Assembly (NCBI GenBank): GCA_031286005.1
Contig: JAITVC010000055.1
Span: forward strand, 1-5,229
DNA: 5,229 bases
Direction of reading: 5' to 3'
Source: Bacteroidales bacterium
Lineage (GTDB): Bacteria > Bacteroidota > Bacteroidia > Bacteroidales > P3
Made by a program: the position numbers and the translations under genes. The notes under the pieces are model-generated. The model saw nothing but the letters and a program-made list of their open reading frames with translations, did not search any database and was not told where the DNA came from. Below, piece by piece: positions 1 to 5,229 of this stretch; within the stretch, counting starts at the first letter, position 1, and every line of letters starts with the position of its first letter.

Positions 1-507
1 CTGCCCGTCATCACAGGCATCGGGCATTCAACGAATTTTACTGTCAGCGAAATGGTGGCGCATTATGCAGCTATCACACCTACCGATACGGCCAATTTCC
101 TACTCGAAAAGCAAATCTCATTTGCCGAACAGTTGGATTATTTTCAGAACAGCATCGTCAGAATGGCCGGACAAAAGCTAATTGCAGAACGCCGTAACAT
201 TCAACAACTCTCCCAACTCATCAAAAATTCAAGGGACAAATTAGTTCTATCTCATCGTCGGCAGTTGGATTATTTTGTGCAACAAATTACACACGCATCA
301 CAGCAATTCATCCGTCAACACACACATAGCGTAGAACTCGCCAAAGAGAAAATCCGTTTACTGAATCCCAAAACAATTTTGAAACGTGGCTTTTCCATTA
401 CCTCTAAAAACGGAATCATTGTAAAATCTTCAAAAACCTTGAAACAGGGGGATGTTTTGAAAACGGTGTTTGCCAATGGAGAAATTGAATCAGTTGTAAA
501 TCAATAA
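1..507 (+). CDS. xseA: Exodeoxyribonuclease VII large subunit, C-terminal part (5' truncated by window edge)
   Basis: This is the large, catalytic subunit of exonuclease VII, a cytoplasmic enzyme that degrades single-stranded DNA to short oligonucleotides and works with XseB. The frame is open from base 1, so the ATG at 52 is internal and the gene starts outside the window. The 168 visible residues begin in the conserved catalytic motif PVITGIGHSTNFT (residues 2-14), followed by the ITPTD turn (25-29). A long polar helical region (about 35-118) is the expected coiled-coil part that binds XseB. The C-terminal signature LNPKTILKRGFSI (about 120-132) leads into a small beta segment ending GEIESVVNQ. 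The helical region is roughly 95 residues, clearly shorter than in E. coli. The catalytic motif reads H-S-T-N where E. coli has H-E-T-D. Identification is secure from the two signatures and from the xseB gene 11 bp downstream, with which it should form an operon. Confidence 0.96.
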   Translation: MPVITGIGHSTNFTVSEMVAHYAAITPTDTANFLLEKQISFAEQLDYFQNSIVRMAGQKLIAERRNIQQLSQLIKNSRDKLVLSHRRQLDYFVQQITHASQQFIRQHTHSVELAKEKIRLLNPKTILKRGFSITSKNGIIVKSSKTLKQGDVLKTVFANGEIESVVNQ

Positions 508-518
508 AACTAAATATT

Positions 519-713
519 ATGAAAAAAACCTACACCGAAGCCTACGAGGAACTTCAAGAATTAGTAGAATTGCTTGAAAACGCAGAGATAAGCGTTGACG
601 AACTTTCTGAAAAAATCAAACTTGCCACAGAGCTCATTAAAATCTGTGAAAACAAACTGACCTCCACCGAAGCAGAGGTCAGTAAAATTATTCAAGGTTT
701 AACGGAAGAATAA
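519..713 (+). CDS. xseB: Exodeoxyribonuclease VII small subunit
   Basis: XseB is the small non-catalytic subunit of exonuclease VII. Several copies bind the helical region of each XseA and are needed for a soluble, active enzyme. The 64-residue product is almost entirely helical and shows the family pattern: YEELQELVELLENAEISVDE (about 9-28), then a second amphipathic helix with KICENKLTSTEAEV (about 41-54). Its length is slightly under the approximately 80 residues of E. coli XseB, which is common for this family. The ATG at 519 is the only sensible start. The 11-nt gap after xseA (508-518) is A/T only apart from one C and has no Shine-Dalgarno, as is usual in Bacteroidota. The last 58 bases of the gene carry one complete inverted repeat and the left arm of another, which probably serve transcription termination at the convergent junction. 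Confidence 0.95.
   Translation: MKKTYTEAYEELQELVELLENAEISVDELSEKIKLATELIKICENKLTSTEAEVSKIIQGLTEE
648..683 (-). terminator. Probable intrinsic terminator of the minus-strand cluster, inside xseB
   Basis: Bases 656-664 (ACTGACCTC) and 675-683 (GAGGTCAGT) are perfect reverse complements separated by 10 nt. Read on the minus strand, the 9-bp stem (5 G/C pairs) is followed directly by TTGTTTTC (655-648), which gives the stem-plus-U-tract form of a rho-independent terminator. It lies 38 bp beyond the stop of the minus-strand DUF5723 gene, the right place to end that transcript. On the plus strand the stem is followed by AAAATTATTC, so it should not end the xse transcript. The whole structure sits within xseB codons. 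Confidence 0.62.
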
Positions 714-725
714 ATCTCCGTTAAA
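698..725. terminator. Inverted repeat spanning both convergent stop codons
   Basis: TTTAACGGA (698-706) and TCCGTTAAA (717-725) form a perfect 9-bp stem around a 10-nt loop (707-716). The xseB stop codon (711-713) lies in the loop, and the stop of the minus-strand gene (721-723) lies in the right arm. The symmetric position between two convergent genes suggests a shared, bidirectional termination or 3'-end stabilising structure. Neither strand has a strong U-tract after it, and the stem is AT-rich, so termination activity is uncertain. The perfect complementarity itself is certain. Confidence 0.5.
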
Positions 726-2391
726 ATGAATCTATAACTTCCTGCGGAGTCTCCGCTTCACCGGAAATCGGTTTAGGTTCCGGTTGTGGTACTTCTGCAT
801 TTCCTCGTCTTATTTGTCGTCTTTCACGTCTGTTGGCATCGCCATATTTGGCAAAGCGTCTTTCGCGTTTAGTGCCATCATATTTGGCGCTACGGTTTCC
901 GCCGAGAGGTACAGACACTCCGAAGTTGACATTAACGTTCAAATCGTGAATCGGTAGGCCAAAAGGTAACGGCCAATTATCACCTATCGGTGGTGTCCAC
1001 GCAAATGGCACATAATCCATGCCAATGAAGAGATCAAGCCCATATTTTGGTGTGAAATTCATCGCCCATCCTGCTGTTCTAAAGAATCCATGTGCAAACG
1101 ACGAACTTAAACTCAACGAGAACCATCTTACCGGACGAAGATTATAAGAAATCGTCATTTCATTATACACCTTAGGCAATCCGAAATGCGTGCTCCACAA
1201 CAAACCTGCGCTCATCTTATCTTTCAGAAAGCTGTATTCGAGCCCAACATTAGTCGTGGTACGCAAACCTCTTGAAACCGTTCCACCATCGCCAACTGTG
1301 CGCATATTATCCATTATATCTTCAAACTGATCTATAAGGTAGTCAATATCGGCTTTTATGGTGTTGCCACTTTCTGTTGTATTGTTATTGTTGTTATTGT
1401 TGTCATTGTTGCCATCTTCATTGTCGTTATCATATTCGAGCCTTACACCTGTGTACTCTATCGACTTCTCAAACTTGGCTTGTGAGGACTTTTTATAACT
1501 GATAAAGCCCAAGTCTGTAATGCCAAACGATGCTGTAAAACCTTTCAGCGGTAATATCGGAATAAGTGTACCCAACAGGTCATCCAACTTATAGGAGACG
1601 CCCAAATCAAGCGCTCCTCCGAAGTTCAAAACATTGGCTACCTCAAAATCAGCTATTTCAAAATCCTTAACAATACCGGCAGAATCTTTGAAGTTTACCA
1701 TACCGCCCAGCACTGATACATCGGCATCGGCACGAAACCGCCATGCTTCACGAGAAGTGTATAGAGACATATCGTTTACTTGAAAACGAGCATCGCCTGC
1801 ACCTGATAAGAATTTCAATTTAGCTCCTACACGGATGTTTTCATTGATATCACGAGAATGGCCTACGGCAACTTCTACATAAGCACGAGCCGAACCGTTC
1901 AAATTTTTCCAGTTATACTCATGCCCATCGCTCAAATCCATCTCTTTGAAAAAGGCAAAGAAGTCTTTGGGGATATTCAATCCTCCGTTGGCTCTAACAT
2001 TTAGTTCTCCTGACCAAAAGCGATTCTTTTTAGTATAGAATCCAAAGCCCAGAAGATTTATGTTTGCGTCGAAATTCAGCATTTCTCCTCCGCGTCCGAT
2101 CTTTTTCAAAAATTCTTTTGAACTGACATCTTCGTGCATAAATGTGCCTAATTTTTTACCATTCTCTGTATTAACCGGATATAGAAAATCCGCCAATTTC
2201 AGATTAGATTCCAGACCAACATAGAAATTACCAACAACCGGAATATTAACATATCCCCTTGCGGGAGATAGGGCAGGATTCCGTTGATGGCGGTTGTAGT
2301 ATTTATCCATAAAGTAACTTGTGCGAGGTGTTTGTGCCTGCACATTCATAGCAACAATTGCTGTAAGTATGATGAATATTATCTTTTTCAT
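721..2391 (-). CDS. DUF5723-like outer-membrane beta-barrel protein
   Basis: The 556-residue precursor has a Sec signal peptide (about 1-19, MKKIIFIILTAIVAMNVQA, cleavage probably before Q20). It then shows the N-terminal pattern I associate with Bacteroidota DUF5723 proteins: RTSYFMDKYYNRHQRNPALS (about 23-42), RGYVNIPVVGNFYVGL (45-60). The rest alternates short amphipathic beta strands and turns (for example 107-119, 183-195, 256-266, 379-388, 450-460, 484-497), as expected for a transmembrane barrel in the outer membrane. An Asn/Asp-rich stretch (321-337) sits between strands and probably forms an exposed loop. After the last strand-like segment (about 497) comes a strongly basic tail with two similar copies of an AKY...RRERR unit (502-526), then a Pro/Glu-rich end. 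ATG at 2391 is fixed by the signal peptide. It lies 11 bp after the lipoprotein-like gene and is probably co-transcribed with it. The molecular function is unknown; assignment to the DUF is from memory of the pattern. Confidence 0.8.
   Translation of the reverse strand: MKKIIFIILTAIVAMNVQAQTPRTSYFMDKYYNRHQRNPALSPARGYVNIPVVGNFYVGLESNLKLADFLYPVNTENGKKLGTFMHEDVSSKEFLKKIGRGGEMLNFDANINLLGFGFYTKKNRFWSGELNVRANGGLNIPKDFFAFFKEMDLSDGHEYNWKNLNGSARAYVEVAVGHSRDINENIRVGAKLKFLSGAGDARFQVNDMSLYTSREAWRFRADADVSVLGGMVNFKDSAGIVKDFEIADFEVANVLNFGGALDLGVSYKLDDLLGTLIPILPLKGFTASFGITDLGFISYKKSSQAKFEKSIEYTGVRLEYDNDNEDGNNDNNNNNNNTTESGNTIKADIDYLIDQFEDIMDNMRTVGDGGTVSRGLRTTTNVGLEYSFLKDKMSAGLLWSTHFGLPKVYNEMTISYNLRPVRWFSLSLSSSFAHGFFRTAGWAMNFTPKYGLDLFIGMDYVPFAWTPPIGDNWPLPFGLPIHDLNVNVNFGVSVPLGGNRSAKYDGTKRERRFAKYGDANRRERRQIRRGNAEVPQPEPKPISGEAETPQEVIDSF
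1381..1410 (-). repeat. Imperfect AAC/AAT trinucleotide tract coding poly-Asn
   Basis: On the minus strand this is a run of AAC and AAT codons interrupted once by GAC, encoding residues 328-337 of the DUF5723-like protein (nine Asn and one Asp). It continues into further Asp/Asn/Gly codons up to 1431. Copy-number change by slippage would add or remove residues without breaking the frame. The tract falls in a probable extracellular or periplasmic loop. Confidence 0.75.
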
Positions 2392-2402
2392 ATCTGTAAT
2401 GT

Positions 2403-4817
2403 CTATTGATCGTTAGAGTTATCGTTATCGTCAAGTAAATCGTTAAGGTCAATAGTTGCTCCGCCATGAAGTTCCGCTTTCACTTTTACTTGAATAAAAT
2501 TGTCGGGCTTCAGCGCAACGCCTTGCATATTGGTACCCGTTTTTACTTTAAAGTGCCAAATTACGCCTCTCATGTTAACCAGTCCATGCCCCTTAGTGTC
2601 GGAATCGTCAAACTCAATACGCGATGGATCATCATCTATCTTGGCGCCTGCTTTTATGTCAAGTACAGCCGGTTTAACGCCTGCTATCGGTTTATTATCA
2701 ATGTCAATCGGGATAACCGTTGCCGTCAAATCCAAAGGAATATCATTCAAAACATAAATATCCAATGCAACTGTATTGCCATTCAGCATAGTACCAATAA
2801 TCGAATCAAACATATTCTCCATCGTATCTTGAATCACAATCTGGAATTGTTCGCCAAACGAAAGCGGTAACACAAAATTGTAGGACAAGTCAGCTGCATA
2901 CTGCGTATTAAAATCAAAAATCACTGTTTCATCTGAATCAACACCGCCTTGCACCTCAATTTGAATAGAATCCGGTAGACTCTTTACGACTGCCACCAAA
3001 TCTCCTTCAACAAAAGTATAACCTTCCGGCATCAACGAGTTATCTTTGGCAATCCAAAACTTGGTTTCGGTCATTTCGCCCAAACTTGCAGGAACATCAA
3101 GAATTATTTCCTCCGGAGTTTGTGCTACACCACCTTTGTAAGGCGTTAAAACCACACCTGCACTCAGCGGCACCTGCAAATTAGTGTTCAACTTCAAATC
3201 TAAATACGGATTCACATCCAATACAATGCTATCCCGATTATTTTTAATCATCTCTATTTCAAGAAATTCGCTCAAATCTAAAGAAATTGGGTCCGACGGC
3301 ACATCAAAATCAATCTTTGCATAAATTCGACGCAAATCAATGTTTTCTACTCCACCGTCAACAGTGATTCTCAATTCGGTATCTAAAAGTGTCGCGGTAT
3401 TGATGGTTGGATTTTCTAAAGAGATATTAGCTTCAACTGAAATATTATCTTCGATTTTAAGCATATTGTTGGCAAACATACTCGGATCTAATTTAAAGCC
3501 GCGAACATTGAAGGTTTTTGTCCAAACTCCATTATCAAAAGTAATCCTGTCTTCAAATTTATTATTTTCATCAATATCGGGAGAGTCAAACATAATCACA
3601 CTCGGGAACTCAATGTTCACATCAATGTTTAGATTGTCAACCAAACTTGAATTTAAGCCTAACGATTCCAAATTCAATTCCAAATTGATTTGTGTGTTAT
3701 TCAAAAGGATGCTATCCACAGTTACAATTGTAACTTCATCCGGAATTTCCACTTCAAATTCAACCGGAAACAATTGCGGTTCCAATGCCAAGTCGCCTTG
3801 CAATGCATCCATGTCAAGCGTTATAGCTGCTGATTTGAATGCTAAACTTGAGGTCATATCAAGAGACAAGCGTGTGGATTCATCCTCATTACTTGGAAAG
3901 AATCCGCCGCTATATGCTCCGCCTAAACTATATTTGGCAAGCACTCGTATTTCTTTGTCCAATTTCAAATGACCACCTTCGATAGGTATTCCGGTTAAAC
4001 ATTTTACAGGAATCGACAACGGTGTTGACGCAACGCCTGTCAGCTCTTCATCTTTTACACAATACGTGCTTGCAGAAACAACATTAGCCAGTCCTTCGGT
4101 AAGTTTAATTTCCGTTGGGAAAACCAAGAGCAAAGAGTCCAGTGTCACATTGATGCCATCCGGAACATTGTCTATATCTACATTAATCGTAAGATTGTCA
4201 TCATCCAACCAAACCGTATCTACTTTTTTTATAAACGACGCATTGCTACCCAAATCCACATCTATCGAAACTTCAATAGCCGTATCTTTAACGGCAGAAA
4301 GCGGAAGTTCATTTCCAGACAAAATCGGATTATCTTTTAAATCTTCAAGACTAATGGAACCATTAAGTGGCGGATATGGCAACGCTGTCTGTATATCCAA
4401 AACAATATCATCCGGCAAATAAAACCCTGAATTTACTTCGGTTGATAACTCAATCTCGGGCATACTAAAATTTGTAATTTCATCAGCATATTCTGCAAAA
4501 TCCATTTCGTGCCGGAACTGCTCAAGCTGAAAGTCATCAATATTCAAGTCCGACATATCAATGTCCGGCACTTCGATATTTTCTTCACCTGCATAATTAA
4601 ATGCATATCCGCCGTTGAGCGTATCCATCATGTCAATTTGATCGACATTCAAAAAATCTCGTAGAAAAAGGCTGTCGGTTGTTCCTACCGGAATAGCTAT
4701 ATCGCTATCTACCCTAATGGTCAGGTCAAGGTTGTCTTTAGTTAGGTCGTATTCTTTCTTTATGCAAGACACGCTCACAACAGCGAAAAGAGATACGAAT
4801 AAAAGTAGTTTTTTCAT
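2403..4817 (-). CDS. Large acidic beta-rich putative lipoprotein, function unknown
   Basis: This 804-residue protein belongs to no family I can name. It starts with a short export signal (MKKLLLFVSLFAVVSVSC, 1-18). The Cys at 18, preceded by VSVS, is a plausible lipobox in the relaxed Bacteroidota form, although the -3 residue is Ser rather than Leu/Val/Ile. After Cys come IKKEYD, mildly like the charged surface-export signals described for Bacteroidota lipoproteins. The mature part is acidic, rich in Asp, Asn, Leu, Ile and Val, and consists of many alternating polar/hydrophobic stretches typical of beta-sandwich modules. A VD(S/T)(V/I)xL(D/N)(D/N) pattern recurs at about 199-207 and 367-374, and similar strand-PL-strand units occur at about 540-560, 643-661 and 685-705. 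It ends in an acidic tail (LLDDNDNSNDQ). There is no transmembrane segment after the signal and no catalytic motif. The DUF5723-like gene follows after 11 bp, so a joint outer-membrane role is likely. Shadow frames on the opposite strand are long here but uninformative. Confidence 0.85.
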   Translation of the reverse strand: MKKLLLFVSLFAVVSVSCIKKEYDLTKDNLDLTIRVDSDIAIPVGTTDSLFLRDFLNVDQIDMMDTLNGGYAFNYAGEENIEVPDIDMSDLNIDDFQLEQFRHEMDFAEYADEITNFSMPEIELSTEVNSGFYLPDDIVLDIQTALPYPPLNGSISLEDLKDNPILSGNELPLSAVKDTAIEVSIDVDLGSNASFIKKVDTVWLDDDNLTINVDIDNVPDGINVTLDSLLLVFPTEIKLTEGLANVVSASTYCVKDEELTGVASTPLSIPVKCLTGIPIEGGHLKLDKEIRVLAKYSLGGAYSGGFFPSNEDESTRLSLDMTSSLAFKSAAITLDMDALQGDLALEPQLFPVEFEVEIPDEVTIVTVDSILLNNTQINLELNLESLGLNSSLVDNLNIDVNIEFPSVIMFDSPDIDENNKFEDRITFDNGVWTKTFNVRGFKLDPSMFANNMLKIEDNISVEANISLENPTINTATLLDTELRITVDGGVENIDLRRIYAKIDFDVPSDPISLDLSEFLEIEMIKNNRDSIVLDVNPYLDLKLNTNLQVPLSAGVVLTPYKGGVAQTPEEIILDVPASLGEMTETKFWIAKDNSLMPEGYTFVEGDLVAVVKSLPDSIQIEVQGGVDSDETVIFDFNTQYAADLSYNFVLPLSFGEQFQIVIQDTMENMFDSIIGTMLNGNTVALDIYVLNDIPLDLTATVIPIDIDNKPIAGVKPAVLDIKAGAKIDDDPSRIEFDDSDTKGHGLVNMRGVIWHFKVKTGTNMQGVALKPDNFIQVKVKAELHGGATIDLNDLLDDNDNSNDQ

Positions 4818-4832
4818 ACTATGTTTTATTTT

Positions 4833-4957
4833 GGTTAAAGGTTAATGGCAAAAGGTTAAGGGTAAAATAAGTATTGATTTTAAGTGAAACGAGTATTCGT
4901 TTTGGGTTAAAAGGTTAAGGATTTTCACCTTTGACCATTTACCGTTAACCGTTGACT
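4833..4957. repeat. Inverted array of degenerate GGTTAAN heptad repeats filling the intergenic gap
   Basis: The left part (4833-4867) is five 7-bp units in perfect phase: GGTTAAA, GGTTAAT, then GGCAAAA, GGTTAAG and GGTAAAA. Two more copies, one of them 8 bp long, lie at 4905-4919. The right part (4928-4955) is four units in the opposite orientation: CCTTTGA, CCATTTA, then CCGTTAA and CCGTTGA. Aligning 4833-4867 with the reverse complement of 4923-4957 gives 26 identities in 35 by my hand count, so the segment can fold into a long imperfect stem. It occupies most of the 143 bp between the IorB-like gene and the lipoprotein-like gene. Role unknown; it could be a short repeated element, a termination or mRNA-processing structure, or drifted tandem repeats. 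Confidence 0.7.
4887..4902. repeat. Small perfect palindrome between the heptad arrays
   Basis: AAACGA (4887-4892) and TCGTTT (4897-4902) are perfect reverse complements with a GTAT loop. The palindrome lies in the non-repetitive spacer of the heptad array. It could be the tip of the larger fold or an operator for the downstream minus-strand genes. On the minus strand it is not followed by a U-tract, so a terminator is less likely. Confidence 0.4.
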
Positions 4958-4960
4958 GTT

Positions 4961-5229
4961 TTAATTCGTTGCAAATTTTGCACCGGCACGCAATGCCGCA
5001 AGATTTAGGTTAACGATTTCTTCGCCTTTACGTCCGAATACCGAGCGGATGGCAGCTTCTAATTTGTCAAAGCTAATACCCAAATACGGCGATGCTGCTC
5101 CTAAGATGACCATGTTTGCTGCACGTGCATTGCCAAGGTCTTTGGCTATCTTATCGGCATCAAGCATCACGTGTTGAGGAATTTTTTTCACTTCCGCCAA
5201 AACGGTTTCCGGTTGTGGATAGTTTGGCA
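4961..5229 (-). CDS. iorB: Indolepyruvate:ferredoxin oxidoreductase beta subunit-like, C-terminal part (5' truncated by window edge)
   Basis: The 89 complete visible codons are the C-terminal end of a gamma-type domain of the 2-oxoacid:ferredoxin oxidoreductases. These cytoplasmic enzymes oxidatively decarboxylate 2-oxoacids to acyl-CoA and reduce ferredoxin. IorB pairs with IorA and acts on aryl pyruvates from aromatic amino acids. Visible marks are the YPQPE strand (just after the window edge), a VMLDADKIAKDLGN segment, and the conserved RAANMVILGAASPYLGI helix. The typical ending follows: AIRSVFGRKGEEIVNLN, then ALRAGAKFA. The frame stays open to base 5229. The first apparent start inside the window is a TTG codon (5198-5200) in the middle of the domain, so the real start lies outside. 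Alternatives are the gamma subunits of pyruvate, 2-oxoglutarate or 2-oxoisovalerate oxidoreductases; the FGRKGEEIVNLN ending favours IorB. An IorA gene would be expected just upstream, off the right edge. Confidence 0.75.
   Translation of the reverse strand, partial: PNYPQPETVLAEVKKIPQHVMLDADKIAKDLGNARAANMVILGAASPYLGISFDKLEAAIRSVFGRKGEEIVNLNLAALRAGAKFATN

Noticed and set aside
52..507. ATG at 52 as the start of a 151-residue gene
   Set aside because: The same frame is open to base 1, and the upstream codons encode the conserved XseA motif PVITGIGH, so 52 is internal.
744..772. Plus-strand terminator for xseAB just inside the DUF5723 gene (GCGGAG T CTCCGC at 744-756, ACCG GAAAT CGGT at 760-772)
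   Set aside because: Stems usable in RNA are only about 4 bp, and there is no U-tract after either, so I do not call a terminator.
2466..4422. Four plus-strand open frames (2466-2870, 2500-2757, 3340-3972, 4066-4422) opposite the 804-residue gene
   Set aside because: They lie wholly antisense to a longer frame with a clear signal sequence and coherent beta-rich composition. Their products are Ser/Thr/Asn/Ile-rich with no domain features, and two overlap each other.
4833..4957. CRISPR array or origin iterons
   Set aside because: Units are 7 bp and contiguous with no unique spacers, and no cas or replication gene is present.
4818..4960. Bacteroidota-type promoter (TTTG / TAnnTTTG) for the lipoprotein-like gene
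   Set aside because: The nearest match on the minus strand, TAACCTTTTG within the heptad array, has the wrong spacing between TA and TTTG and no well-placed -33 element, so a promoter here cannot be supported.
4961..5200. TTG at 5198-5200 as the start of a 79-residue gene
   Set aside because: The frame continues to the window edge with domain-like sequence (PNYPQPETV), so this is the tail of a longer protein.

Overview
The window looks like chromosomal DNA from a Bacteroidota species, probably Bacteroidales-like. The evidence is an AT-rich sequence, starts without recognisable Shine-Dalgarno motifs, a DUF5723-type outer-membrane protein, a large lipoprotein-like secreted protein, and XseA/XseB and IorB sequences of the Bacteroidota type. 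No genus can be named from the sequence alone.

Layout, left to right. Positions 1-713 (plus strand) hold the 3' part of xseA and the complete xseB, the two subunits of exodeoxyribonuclease VII, 11 bp apart. They converge with a minus-strand cluster, leaving only 7 bp between the xseB stop and the stop of the first minus-strand gene. Two perfect inverted repeats of identical geometry (9-bp stem, 10-nt loop) cover this junction. One lies inside xseB and looks like the intrinsic terminator of the minus-strand genes. Positions 721-4817 (minus strand) hold two genes 11 bp apart. Upstream is an 804-residue acidic, beta-rich probable lipoprotein of unknown function. Downstream is a 556-residue DUF5723-like outer-membrane beta-barrel candidate. 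Both are exported, and they probably form one transcription unit and one envelope module. Positions 4961-5229 (minus strand) hold the C-terminal end of a 2-oxoacid:ferredoxin oxidoreductase subunit, most likely IorB, running off the right edge.

The only sizeable gap, 4818-4960, is largely filled by degenerate 7-bp repeats of the type GGTTAAN. They lie in forward orientation on the left and inverted orientation on the right, so the region can fold back on itself. This array and the double-hairpin convergent junction are the least ordinary parts of the window. I see no tRNA, rRNA, CRISPR, insertion sequence, phage or defence gene. The undescribed system, if there is one, would be the lipoprotein plus DUF5723 pair, whose function cannot be read from the sequence.
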